This document shows, piece after piece, positions 24,581 to 36,307 of a stretch of 64,000 nucleotides of DNA. Below the pieces are notes generated by a model. The model ran no database searches. It was not told the DNA's origin and saw nothing but the letters and a program-made list of their open reading frames with translations. Position 1 is the first letter of the stretch; every line of letters begins with the position of its first letter. Position numbers and translations under genes: made by a program. Origin of the DNA: Actinernus sp. WN-2022 (lineage: Eukaryota > Cnidaria > Anthozoa > Actiniaria > Actinernidae); contig JAOWCC010000577.1 of NCBI GenBank assembly GCA_030867875.1, positions 79,775,740 to 79,839,739 of the forward strand, given 5' to 3'.

Positions 24581-25102
24581 ATTAAGCAAGTTGTTAGCAT
24601 TCAATTCAGTTTTAGCTTTTCCATTTCATTTTACGAACAATTACATGAAAAATAATATCCGAATTTTGCAAGCAAATGACAAATCACAAATGCCAAATGG
24701 CGATTTTTCACACAAAAAAACAGAAACCAAAACAAAATGTCAAAAGACAAAAGCGAGCTTACCTCTCATACCTACATGTAATTTACCTCATTTCACTGGA
24801 GGGAAGGTCCCAATAACTAAATATTTCCATTCAGTTTGGTAAAAATAAGAGTTCCTTTACTGAAAGCTAACAAACTCTTCATCCCGGGGGTCGCCAAATC
24901 ATGTGATTGTGCCTTGTAACCCACCGAAAGCCGAAGACAAAAAACATCCACTTTAAGACTACTGTTCTTGAATGCCTTATCTATTGGCTTAAATGTGCGT
25001 CAAAAATTGTGGTGACCTCTAGGTTATCCTTTTCGGAACAGTTGTTTTAGTTGTCTTTCAATTGCAGCTTCAAAATAAATCACCAAAGTCCAGTTGCAAA
25101 TG
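24581..25102. other. Non-coding spacer, nothing recognised
   Basis: One 100-codon plus-strand ORF (24540-24842) partly overlaps the MITE end and has no domain; it is judged spurious. Confidence 0.4.
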
Positions 25103-25216
25103 TGGGTAATAAGTTCATGTCCTAGATACAACAATAGGTTAATTACGTTCTATTATGTTTCGGTCATAGAACGTCAGTAACATATTGGTGTATCTAGGAC
25201 ATGAACTTATTACCCA
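25103..25216. mobile_element. Small MITE with TGGGTAATAAGTTCATG termini
   Basis: The left end TGGGTAATAAGTTCATGTCC is complementary to the right end GGACATGAACTTATTACCCA, giving arms of roughly 27 bp with a 60-bp centre. It is 114 bp long. Confidence 0.75.
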
Positions 25217-25270
25217 AATGTGTCACTTCCACCATTTTGATTTTCAATTTTGTATAGTGAATATCCCATG

Positions 25271-25340
25271 TAACGCGCGCTCTGATTAGTCTCTATACTC
25301 TCATAAACACATGGTTTTCGACCAATCAGTGAGCGCGTTA
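25271..25340. repeat. 70-bp inverted repeat with TAACGCGC ends
   Basis: TAACGCGCGCTCTGATTAGT at the left pairs imperfectly with ACCAATCAGTGAGCGCGTTA at the right. Small foldback; no function evident. Confidence 0.55.
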
Positions 25341-26400
25341 GTAACTATCTATTATATAAAAGAAAATCAAGCACGCTTAGCATCCAATCAAATCGCACGT
25401 TCATAGGATGATCCCATAATTTATACTATAAAATATTTTAAAAGGGCCCTTGTCAGATCAGAGAACTGAGAAATCGGATCATTTCTACTATACTTTCGAG
25501 AGGTTAATAACAATAAATAACAACACAACCACAGTCAATTGGTATTAAAGTTATCATGTTTTTAGTTACTTATATTTACAAGCTGTTGATCAAACTGTAT
25601 GAGTGTATCTGGAGAATGTCGCTTTCATAACGTGATAAATTCCCGTCCAACGCCCGTAAAACTCCTCTCAGCTTTAGAAAAAACACCAAATCTTGGCGTT
25701 TCACTTGAAGGAACCTTTGGTTTGCGCAGAATAATAGCTAAGATTAAAGGTTTTGCTAGTCAAAACTTCGCTCGTCGCCATCTTGAAATACAAGCAATAC
25801 TGTCCACTGTTCACGTGACCAGCACAGTGCAATCTGATTGGTAGCGAATAGAACTTGAAAGAAAATGCAATCTCATTGGTCTGTAGCGAAAAAGGTCGAC
25901 TTGGAAAATTAAGAGAAACACGAAGAATTTAAGACTCGTGCTGGCCAAAGGCCTGGCCCGAGTAATAATAAACACTTGCGAAACTTTACTTGGCCTGGCC
26001 TGAGTAATTAGTTATGCAAATTAATGCTCAGCCTTAATTAGGTCATTATTTTACAATCCACTCGTCGATACGTTGGTTCCTCCATGAATCAGGTTCCTTG
26101 AGGGCTAAAAACAAAACAAAGTATAGGGAATTACCACCATTGGAATATATATTCGAATGCTTAGCTTGGTAACTTAACGTTTTCAAGTTAAACATGAGAA
26201 GATTATTTCCGTATCTACAAGCGGCCATGTAATTAACTTTACATGAAAATCACTGGTTGAGCAGTTTCATTTCTAATGTTGAAGTTAAGCAAAATTACCA
26301 GACAGTGTGGATAAAAAAAATATCCCCACTGAGCACGGCCGGGCAGTACGATTTCATTTTTACGATTTTGCTATCAGCACGTATACCACTATACCCTGGG

Positions 26401-26507
26401 TGCCAGAGGTCCTTCTCGCTAAGTTTATTCAAGAGCACCGAAGGCGCGATCAGCGAGTGCCGGAGGCGCGAGAAGAACCGTAAACTTAGCGAGAAGGACC
26501 TCTGACA
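26401..26507. repeat. Foldback element (27-bp arms), copy 2
   Basis: Counterpart of 8231-8337, with one mismatch in the right arm. Its conservation shows the insertion predates the duplication. Confidence 0.75.
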
Positions 26508-29141
26508 CCAAGGTAGTATACCACTGACTATCATGTACTAAATAGGTTATTAGTCGGCTAAGCATCTAACACGGCTGTGACATGCACAGGAAGACACAGA
26601 TAAAATGAAATAATCCAGATAGTTGCATTGTATGTTTTACGTTAACTAATCTGTTACCGTATATTAATATTTACTTCCTCTTTAATTATTAATATTAAGA
26701 AAAAAACACTATTGATTACCCCCTTCAGAAGAATCGCGAAGGATCTTAACCGTAATAATTACCGATTTCTAGAGCATAATGTGAGAAATGGAGAGCGATA
26801 TTTCTAGGGAGATATATTAGGTTTAGAAAACGTAACATAAACTTATAGAAAAACATATAACTTTTTGTCAAGTGAATTTATATATTGTGAATCGGGAAGT
26901 TATTTCTGCTATAAAAGAGCTGAGTTGGCAGTAGGTTGGTATTACAACGTAAACACCACTTATTAAACGAGTTTTTTTTCTGATTTATGGGACAAGCGCA
27001 ACGCGCGCTGGCCTTGAGAAAGGGGGAAAACTAGGATTCATATATAACTTACGGTTCGGACAGAGCAAACGAGTTACCGGTAATAAACTGTTGAGAGCGG
27101 TTTTCAGTCGAGTGTCGAAAAGTAATTAGGCCGTCCATTAACGTATTTTGTTCACCATCGCTAGAGCGACCCAATATTTGGGAAAAGTAAAAAAACAAAA
27201 ATATTGAATAATAATTTCATATTATAACTGCTAACGCCTTTTCCGAGCTCTCTACGTTTAAGTTGCTTGCTTTTCTTATGCGAAATGTCAATCAACCGAC
27301 TAGTAGAGGAAGAAGTAGGCGAGGAATACGTGCATGAAAATGTGTACGCGAGTCTTCAAGCTGACTTAGTAACCAGGCTTTACTTGGCTCCAGACCTCCT
27401 AACATCGTTTCTTTTTGTTTGCCCGATCGACCGACCCACGATCACGAGCCAGAGGGCGATGGTAAACGAAGCATTTTGCTGTGATGATCTTAGGTGATTG
27501 CTTTAGAATTTGATTGGTTATAGTTAGCCATGATTGCGTTTACTTTATTTGGTGATTGGTTTATTGGGATTTAACTTGCCCTATACCCTGGTTCCTGAGG
27601 TTTCTTCGTTTCTTAGCGAGCCGAGAATCGGTGTTCAGCGAGTCGCCGAGCAGCAAGGAGGTAAGAGAGAAAACCTCTGGTAGCGGGCGGTACGAATCTC
27701 ACTATCATGCTAACGATAGGTGTCAATTAACATCACAAGATCAATTTGGTCAAGGAAAAGTAGAAAATAAATATTTTGAATACGTGTGTCGCAGAACGGA
27801 AACGATTTCTTGAACACCAACAGGCGCTTAAAAATGTTTTATTTCTGCTCTTTGACACAAAGATATTCACGGACCATCTTCTGCGGGCTTTAACTGGATG
27901 AGATCTTGGCGATCCTTCACATTTACTCATTCCTGCATGCAAAATGATTAACCTTGAATGGAGAAAACCAGGATACAAGTCACCCCGGCAGTGATGCCAT
28001 TGTCAAGCTGGGCTATTCGACAGTCATATATATAAAATATTCGTTAAATTATTTAAGAAACAACCATAAACTTTCCCGCTTTTCGATGTTGGGGCGACAA
28101 ACTGACGTTCACGTTTCTACTTATCCCACTCACATGGATTACAATTTCTAACTCAACCCTTCTCCCCTGTCAACTAACAACAGCTAATCGGAGAACGCTA
28201 TAATATAGTCCTACAATCAGGAAGGAGTGACAAATATTATCCCTAGTTCAAATCTATTGGCGCGGGACAATCAATCAACTGACACCCGCTATTAGAGGTT
28301 CTCTCTCTTCCCTCCTCGCTGCTTCACGGCTCGCTGATCGCCTCCTCGCGGCTCTTTCTAATCAAGGGAGAAAACCTCTTGGACCAGGGTACTTAGTGAT
28401 TGGCTCTGGTTTTGGTTTTACGGCACTCAATCGACTGACCGCTCTATTATACGGCTCAAAAGTAATCAAAAACGCTTGGCTTCAATTTCGCGGTCCATAT
28501 GGGAAGACATTATTATCATAAAAATGTCCATATCGGAAACCGGTTTTAATAAATCTTACAATAAAAAATATGGAAATAAGCAATCAACTTTCTCAAACTG
28601 GCGATTACAAAAGAAAGGGAGCCGGAAAAGGAGACTCTGCTAGCAGGGAATTAAACTTACCTATACCCAGGTCCATTGCTTGTGCTGTCTATTTCTTACC
28701 ATGATGAATATCAAACCTTCGTCGTCTTCTTTGACTACTACGGCCAAAAAGAGCGGTCTTTGGTTTGTGAGCAGACAAAGTTTCATCTGCAGCTGATACG
28801 TAATCAAGAGGCCTGTTAATCAGAAAACTAAAATAAACCAAGAGAGCTAGGTAAGAGAGGGAATCTTGTAGCGCGGTGTGGAATTATGTTTAATAAACCT
28901 ATATTTAGTAACCGGAAGCAGCTGAAGCACAGTGAGCGAGCGTGCGACAACAATCCTATGGCACGAAACAGAGTATCCCAGGATGCATTGCGTTTTGTCT
29001 TATATTATCGTTTTTTTGCGTCACGTCATCACTTGCTTTCACCGAGCAGCCTGTGCACATAGAGGAATGCTTCAGGACGAGAAAAGGGCAAAGATAGACT
29101 GTTTTTTAAGGCGTGTGACCAGATTTATATAACCTGTATTT

Positions 29142-29485
29142 CAATCAATAAATTAAATTCATTTCATCACAATATTGTTACGTATAAATCATAATTTAGA
29201 AATTACAATAGTAGCGAGGGAATTCTACTAGAAAGCATAACATTGCTTATTTATTGTAGACCCCTTATTACGGCCATCCCTTCATGTAGGACGACACGAA
29301 TTGCTACCAAATTGTATTGTATTGTATTGTGTTGCGTTCTATTGTTGTATTGAATTGTATTGTGTTGTATTCTATTGTATTTTTGGTAAAAATTTGTGTC
29401 GTCCTACATAAAGGGATTGCCCTTATTACAATTAGTTACAAGATAAACAAAGCTAGAATATTTACATTGTAATAATATTTCGTCA
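29142..29485. mobile_element. Copy-2-specific insert with TTGTA repeats
   Basis: Copy 1 reads straight through as CTGTATTTCGTCAG near 11005. Copy 2 is interrupted after TGTATTTC and resumes at ATTTCGTCAG. The insert holds a degenerate TATTG/TTGTA microsatellite (about 29310-29385) between inverted segments TGTAGGACGACAC and GTGTCGTCCTACA. Confidence 0.6.
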
Positions 29486-29662
29486 GATAAATTTTCTTTG
29501 TCTGCTATCACTCTGTAGTAGAACTGTCTATTTAAGTTTTATTGAAGAGTTTATGTCGATGGCAAACAAAAGTGCGGACAATAAACGGATACGTGTGGAC
29601 AGGGTCTTAATTTCTCGCGTTGTTGTCAACAAAACGACAACAATCTAAGGTCCCAGAAAAGG

Positions 29663-29984
29663 GAGTAGCAGGAACCTCTCAAGACCTTTATTCTGATTGC
29701 ACCCAGGATACTATACTTCTATTGTTTTTATACTGCACGTTCTAAAGGTTAGGGTGTTTTCTATTGTTCAGCAGGCCTTCACCTCTCAAAACCTTGCATT
29801 TTATTGGACCCCATTTGGACTGCACTGACAAAGAATTCCATTGTTGTAGGGTTCGGGTTTGTATTATTTAAGGGTTAGGCATTGTTTGGATAGCCTGTAC
29901 TATTCCAGGTTCGAGGAGGTGAAGGCCGCCCCCTGTTGTTGGGTAGACCAATACTGTCGCTCGTTTCGAGAAGTCCACCCGACC
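29663..29984 (+). mobile_element. Element with 9-bp target duplication, duplication copy 2
   Basis: Counterpart of 11948-12599 without the nested MITE. It is flanked by CAGAAAAGG at 29654-29662 and 29985-29993. Inside, about 29757-29945 is absent from copy 1 and is bounded by inverted GGCCTTCACCTC/GAGGTGAAGGCC words, so it is itself a small insertion. Confidence 0.65.
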
Positions 29985-30450
29985 CAGAAAAGGCACAAAA
30001 GATGGATAAGTTTGGATAACTTTTTAGGCAAATGATTATTGAATAGCTGAAACCGTTAGGAATTAGGATATGCCAAAAAATTAAAATACTCGTATTAAAA
30101 CTTTACAACATGCAGTATTGTTGAAGGGATCAAAAGCCACCAATGAAAATGAGACGAACAAATTAAAGACTTTCCACAATAACACATATATTTATATTGA
30201 ATGTTACCCAATAAACAGCCAGCAGCATTAATAATGGTTTGAAAAGATTACAAAAGTTTATTTTACCGTATAGGGTGGTCACGGAGTGATTTGTTCTGCT
30301 ATAACAAATACGGTCTAGCACCGCCATCTTAGAAATACTAGGCGCGCAAATAGGTCTGGGATACTATCGAATCCTCCTCTGGGTACGAAAGGGCGCGAAA
30401 ATATTTTACCACCATGGATGTCGAGATTGTTGTCGCGCGCTCGCGGACTA

Positions 30451-30902
30451 TAGATAGATAGAAACTTTATTTAGACACGGTAGTTTTAACAGTAACTAAG
30501 ACTGGTTTACATAAAAGCCGTGTGTAAAAATCTCATACATCAACATTAAATGATATTATTACATTCCATTAAAATCTGCTAAAAACGCCAGAGTCAGTTC
30601 TTTTAGCGTTCGTGTACGATATATTAAACTATAGTAATTGTAAGAGAGTAAATTATAAAGCGTCAAAGAAGCAGGGAGGTAGACCATTTAGCTTAGTTTT
30701 AAATGTATTTAACGATTTGCTAGTCCTCAGGTCTTCTGTTAAATTATTCCAAATATGTGCTCCTCTGTAGCCGAATCGCTTTTTACCATAATTCGTTTTG
30801 GGGAGGGAGAGTTGGAATTTTGATGATGAACCTCTTGTGTTATATGGTGTATGAACCCTATTAAATTTGTGTATTAAATACCGAGGCGCTTGGTTATTAT
30901 AG
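30451..30902 (-). mobile_element. 5'-truncated LINE 3' end (CR1/L2-like), copy 2 only
   Basis: On the minus strand, from about 30900 to the TAA at 30653-30655, the frame reads like a LINE ORF2 C-terminus (NYGKKRFGYRGAHIWNNL, then KLNGLPPCFFDAL and stop). A 3' UTR runs to a TAGATAGATAG microsatellite tail at about 30451, typical of CR1/L2-type 3' ends. Copy 1 lacks it (CACTAGTATAGTGCTT near 13075), so it inserted after the duplication. It is not the same subfamily as the LINE at 1-4420 as far as can be judged. Confidence 0.78.
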
Positions 30903-31570
30903 ATCTAGTGCTTGTTTTAGCTCAGCTGCTTCGGGTTACTAAAAATAGTTTTATTAGTCATTATCATCACACAAGCGCGAGTATTGGAGATTTCCTCTCT
31001 TACTTGTGCTCTCACTTGAATAAACATAATATTAAACACAGATACAAGATACGATTCGGAACCAACAAGAACGATAGTAAAATACAATAGTCTGCTTCAA
31101 GGAGCATATATATCGACACACACAACTTGGTCTGAATATTTATGTCGTAAGTGATTTCTGCTATGTCCACAGTCCAAGTTAAAAGCAGAAAATAAGGGAC
31201 TGAAATTATATGTTGTTGTCCATTTTTACTGTGAAAACCATACACCAACACCAATAGGAAAGGGAGAAAACAAAATATATTTGAATCACAAAGTTGAGAA
31301 CTTTCCTTACATACAATTTTCTTTGAAATCAAATCATTGTTACTTTGATCAAAACTAAATTGAAAAAAAACTTTAAAACGGTTATCTGATGAAAATATGT
31401 TATGTTGTTGGTTTTCTATTTAATTTCAGAGTATCAACCAAATAAGAATAGAAACTTAATCGAAACCTTTCACATTCCTTTGCCGTTCATGTTATCGTTC
31501 TTGGAGCATGTATTTTTATCTCAAAAAAAGGGGTGTAATGGGCAGAAATAAAATGTAATTCATTCAAGAC

Positions 31571-31795
31571 CTACGTTTCCTGTTTTTCGACTGTATTCTT
31601 ATCTTCATCTTCATTTCTCATCTCTTCCTTGGGATCCTCATCTTCATTTTCAGCTATGTCTTCTACAGCTTTGTCTTCAGGAACTACTGCAGTCTCATCG
31701 TCTTCGACATCTTGTTGTTCCTCAGTCAAGACTTGCGGCGCCAAGGTGATTGTCATCACCAGGCCTAAAAAAGCCAGCGACATGATTGCTCTCAT
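31571..31795 (-). CDS. Small acidic secreted peptide, copy 2
   Basis: Paralogue of the gene at 14753. The start is the ATG at 31795; the 74-residue product has the same signal peptide (MRAIMSLAFLGLVMTITLAP) and acidic chain. About 12 nucleotide differences per 240 separate the two, several of them amino-acid changing but conservative (Arg/Lys, Glu/Asp), with no frameshift or stop. The acceptor (CATCAG, exon from 31809) and donor (AAAG before GTGAGT, exon end 32133) are both kept. The intron is 323 bp because a 215-bp MITE sits inside it. Intact frame plus intact splice sites after this divergence suggest the copy is still under constraint. Function is unknown. Confidence 0.62.
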   Translation of the reverse strand: MRAIMSLAFLGLVMTITLAPQVLTEEQQDVEDDETAVVPEDKAVEDIAENEDEDPKEEMRNEDEDKNTVEKQET

Positions 31796-31871
31796 CTTGG
31801 GAGTCACCTCTGATGTTCCAATTAAAAAAACAAAGTTGTTAAGTTCTTTTTCGATTTTTTACCACTTTTCA

Positions 31872-32086
31872 TAGAGGTAATCGGCTAACTCTGTTGCCAC
31901 CCAATTCAGATCATATGATGTAAACACACATTACTCTGGAGAATTAACTCTTTCAAAATTAATTATATTCAGATAGGCATGACTGCATTGTGATTAGAAT
32001 GAAAAAGGAATAATTCCCCAGAGTAGCATCTGTTTACATCACATGATCTGAATTGGGTGGAAACAGCGTTAGCCGATTACCTCTAT
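31872..32086. mobile_element. MITE inside the intron of the copy-2 peptide gene
   Basis: Its long arms begin TAGAGGTAATCGGCTAACTC and end AGCCGATTACCTCTA; inner words TGATGTAAACA and CTCTGG also pair. Copy 1 has no such sequence at 15050-15085, so the insertion is younger than the duplication. Confidence 0.78.
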
Positions 32087-32312
32087 TAGGCCCACAAGAA
32101 CGAGTTCTCTAATCTTGATGTGCACGACTCACCTTTGTAGAACACAAAGCAGTACATTTATTCATGAATTTCATGTACACATTTTTCTGGGCACACCCTA
32201 TTTCGAATCTTAAGTTATGGATGCTTAGAATTTAACATTAAGTACATCAATATTTTTCTTAATGCATTAAATCTCTTTAAATTTAAAATTAGAGCGAGCG
32301 GCATTTTACAAT

Positions 32313-32605
32313 AGACCAGTTGGCGGTTCAATTCCGACTGACTGTGAAAGGAGTGCAAATATATGGTGCGAAATACCGTATTTGTATCGGAATTCTATGC
32401 CAAATAATCCGATGCACGGCTACATCCCTCAAATTTTGATCAGTTAATCTTTTACCAGGTATCATAAGTTTGAAGACAGTGAATATTTCAGATATTCGAT
32501 TTTACGGAAATATCTCTTAGGCATTGGATTCCCATACAAACACTGTATTTCGCGCTAAGTTTGCACTCCTTTCACAATCAGTCGGAATTAACCGCGAACT
32601 GGTCT
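32313..32605. repeat. Relative of the 12008 foldback MITE, copy 2
   Basis: It is bounded by AGACCAGTTGGCGG and CCGCGAACTGGTCT, and is longer than its copy 1 counterpart (15301-15460), which has an internal deletion. Confidence 0.68.
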
Positions 32606-32689
32606 TCTGTTAAGCGTCGGTTATTCATTTTGATATTTGTCCGTGGGTCTGTAACGAAAGGCGAAACAATGCACAAACATGAACAGTTT

Positions 32690-35190
32690 GCCGCCAATTT
32701 TTTATGAAATAAAGATATTTACTGAAAGGAACTTTGCGTCGGAATAAAAACGATTCTGGGCTTTTCCTTCCGGTTTTCTAACCATTAACCTTGAATTTGC
32801 GAAGTCGCTCACTTTGGAGTGTTTTACCTTCAAGTTGATTTACTTCGTACAAAAAGGCGCCAAACGTTTGCAGAAACGTGACGTGCGAGCGCTATCTGAT
32901 TCCCGCCACTGATCGTTTTATATAAATACATCATTTCATTTGCCAGTGTTTGGGTATAAACTAATTTTGTTATCGATGTGCTGAATAATAAAACATGAAA
33001 AACTGCAAATAGTCCTCAAACAGAGTGCAAATGTACCTTATCGAGTAAAGCAGTTCTCACATGCAGAGAGTGCAAATATACCTTATCAAGAAACAAACAT
33101 TTTCAATGAGAAAGGAGCTATCTAGTACGTATAATAGAGATCTAGATGAGGAGTATTTTCAAACAAGCATGAATCAGCTATAATCTAACCTGTATTCCTC
33201 TTCAAGATCGCTTGTGAAGTAAACTCAACGGACTCCAAGAGATTCTGGATAAAGCTGCTCGATGCTGTAGCTTTATATGCGTTGGTGTCAGAAGTGAACC
33301 AGAAAATTAGTTCGATTTTTGAGGCTTCAAACAAAGGTTTACGGCGTCAGCTACTCAAGGGAACCTTAGTCATGCAATATTGATTAATACATAAGGTTAC
33401 AATCATCTTTTCATACAATGTACATGAGAAACATCTGAAGATACTTTCAAGATGTGAAGGGATTCAGACACAACCAGTTTTTTAATTGTGCATTTTTTAT
33501 GAAAAAGACTTCAGCTTTATTTCCTTCAGTTATAAAGTAGATCAATATTTTTCTTAATGCATTAAAACTAATTAGAATTAATATTGGAGGTTAATGCTTC
33601 GTTGTTTTTAAGTTGTTTCAATCTCAATATCGTTATTTAGACAAAAATTGAAATTTGAACTGATATTACATCGGTATCTGTACCGAGATCCGAAACAGCC
33701 GTGCAGAAACATTTAGCAGATTCCCGCCAAATAATTGTATGAAATAAATGTGTTTCATTAGCAAGTGTTTGGACTGTATAACTGTGGAGTAGCACGGAAC
33801 CTCTCGAGACCTGTATAGATGGTTGAAGTCAATCCCCAGAGATTCAAATGACAAAGGCCATGGCGGCCATGTTGATGTACCTAACAAAAGAAGCTAACGA
33901 AGAACTATTATTGTTAAAGGTACACCAACATGGCCGCCGTGACGTCATGTGCAACCCATCTATTCTGATTGCACCCATAATACTATACTTCTATTGTTTT
34001 TTTACTGCACTTTCTAAAGTTTGGGTGTTTTTTGTTGGGTAGGCCATTACTGCATGTCGCTCGTTTCGAGAAGTCCACCCGACCCTAACTGTGGTTTGTT
34101 ATTGATGTGTTGAACAATAAAACAATTATAATTACTGACCCTCATCAAAACCCATTGTTCTCTCTCTGCACTATATCACCGAATACAGCCTGAAAAAGCC
34201 AACATACTGCAATATTACTGCCTTCAGGATTGAGACGTGATGAACAAATCAGAGGAGACGGGAAATTCAGGCTGCACCTACGTGCACTTAATTATTTTTC
34301 TGCATCGTAATTTGCCCTCCATAATATTAATGATAAGAGGCTCGGGAAATTACTTCGATTTTGACAAACACGAGTGAAAGTTATCCCTAATTTCACTTGT
34401 GGCCACTTGATTACCTATACAAATTGTTTTATGAAATAAAAATGTTTCATTTGCGTGTGTTTGGGTATAAAAACTGTGTTTTGTTGTCGATGTGTTGAAT
34501 AATAAAACAATTATCCTGTTCGATCTTGCGGAAAATGTCCTGATTTTATCAGCTCAAATAACTGACTTAACTAGTTGTCTAATAACTGAAGGAACTTTAG
34601 GGATCCGAATGAAAGAGCATTTCAGAGCTTTTTTCGCCGGGTCTCTAATCATCACACTACACAGTTTGCGAATTGGCGAAGGGTTTTGATCTTCATTTAC
34701 TTCGCACAAAAAGGCGCCAAAATTTTCCGCAAACCAATGGAGCGCGCTATCAATTTCCCGCCTAATTGTTTTATGAAGTAAATATGTTCATTTGCGGGTG
34801 TTTATAATCTTAATCTTTATTTAGGATGCCAACTTCACCCTAAAGTGCTTTACAGAGGAGTCCTCGAGAAGACTAATTAAAAAAAATACATAATTTACTA
34901 TCATAATGTATGACAAGTTAAGACTTAAAAGAACATTTCAGATCTTCTTTTACCGGTTTTCTAACCGTCAGCCTTAACCAATTCGCTCACATTGGAGTAT
35001 TGTTATCTTCATTTACTTCGCACAAAAAGGCGGCAAAATTATGCACAAACATGGCGCGCTATCAAATTGCCGCCAAATCGTTTTATCAAATAAAGATGTT
35101 TCATGTGCGAGTGTATGGTTATAAACTGCGTTTTGTTATCGATGTGTTGAATAATAAAACGATTATAACGATCGTTCGGATCGGCCCTCG
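32690..35190 (+). repeat. Array of diverged 0.3-0.4-kb tandem units, copy 2
   Basis: Units occur near 32700, 32925, 33735, 34425, 34765 and 35075 with the same landmark words as in copy 1. The array is interrupted by the insertion at 33788-34085. No conserved ORF. Confidence 0.68.
33788..34085 (+). mobile_element. Third copy of the 9-bp-TSD element, with a nested TA-flanked MITE
   Basis: It is flanked by perfect TAACTGTGG repeats (33779-33787 and 34086-34094), and copy 1 shows the empty site (TAACTGTGGTTTC near 16735). It begins AGTAGCACGGAACC and ends GTCCACCCGACCC. Nested inside at 33816-33962 is a smaller inverted-repeat insert (TAGATGG to CCATCTA) carrying GGCCGCCATGTTG-like words, interrupting the family sequence between CTGTA and TTCTG. 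Confidence 0.75.
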
Positions 35191-35198
35191 TCGTCTTA

Positions 35199-35358
35199 AG
35201 GGCGCTTTCCATTTACACGAACTGACTCGTCTGACCGGCCAGTTCTTAAATGGAACGTGTCAGTTCTGAAAACTGGTCCAGTCAGTTCCTAGAACTGACT
35301 CGTTCCATTTAAGAACTGACCGGTCAAACCAGTCAGTTCGAATAAATGGAAAGCGCTC
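35199..35358. mobile_element. Harbinger-type MITE flanked by TTA/TAA, copy 2 only
   Basis: AGGGCGCTTTCCATTTA at the left pairs with TAAATGGAAAGCGCTC at the right. The middle contains repeated GAACTGAC/GTCAGTTC words. The flanks are TTA (35196-35198) and TAA (35359-35361). Copy 1 has the uninterrupted site GTCGTCTAAGTATC near 17756. Confidence 0.78.
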
Positions 35359-35550
35359 TAAGTATCGGGCAAAATTCCGCGCGCCTTTTCTTGCAGGACT
35401 TGAATTGTTAGATACACCCCTTGTGAGCGCGCTAGAGCAACTGTAAAAGCAAACGTTATTTCTGCAATGTTAGAACGGAATAGAGCGAAGTCATTTATAA
35501 AATTAATTCACAAGGTAATTAGCAATATAATATGAACGTCTTCAATTAGA

Positions 35551-36307
35551 CCTTTCACGTATAAGACACATGTCTCACTTTTTGTTTTGTCTCATTTTTA
35601 TAAAATATATTGTTAAGCATACACGTGTAAGAAGGGTATTAAAGTGAGATATTTGGAATGAGATAAACAAAGATCATCTGACTAATTAATCAGCAAAAGT
35701 GAAAATCTAAAGACTCACTACGTAATATGAGATTCATTCCAGGGATGATATTTCTGCATTTCTGGATTCAGAGGCTGATGTGTGATGGCTTAAGCGGCGA
35801 GAACGGCTTCTAATGCACGCTTCTCGACTCGTGGCAGATGTTATAATTATTCTGGTCTAAATTTATTTGTAGTAGGGATGAAAATTTACTATAGTGCATA
35901 AGAGTTTTTTATCGTGATCCGTAGCCGTCGGCCCCGCTCGCGCTTTCTGTTCAAAACCATTTACAACAAGTGACGCGATAAGTATCGTACGTTTTTGACG
36001 TGAGGTGGCTCGAAAAAGCCGTCCGGCCCCGCTCGATTTTCCGCTTGTTTTGTGGTTAGAAACAATAAAAAGGTCATATGTAAAAAGACTTATTGACTGA
36101 GTTAGGTCGAAGCGCTCGGTCCGTACGTCATGATCTCGAACCAAATATTATCCCGTCCGGCACTCACACTCAGTCAATAAGTACCTAATAAGAATTGACG
36201 GTGAACGAGTACGAGGGTTTTTCCCTCATTGATCCTAGACATCCGTATTTTATCTGGGCATGAAATGAAAAGTTCTAGTTGGCTGAAGACGGGCAAAATA
36301 CTTAATA
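35551..36307. other. Non-coding spacer, nothing recognised
   Basis: It lies between the duplication and the long-TIR transposon. ORFs of up to 93 codons on the minus strand have no domain. Confidence 0.45.

Larger units (their letters stand above)
25408..35550 (+). repeat. Segmental duplication, copy 2
   Basis: Direct copy of 7287-17950, offset by about 18.1 kb at the left and 17.6 kb at the right. Coding comparison of the peptide gene shows roughly 5 percent nucleotide difference; elsewhere divergence looks similar, with many small indels. Copy-2-specific insertions are visible at about 29142-29485, 30451-30902, 31872-32086, 33788-34085 and 35199-35358. Apart from the peptide gene at 31571 and a LINE coding fragment, I see no gene in it. 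Confidence 0.9.
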
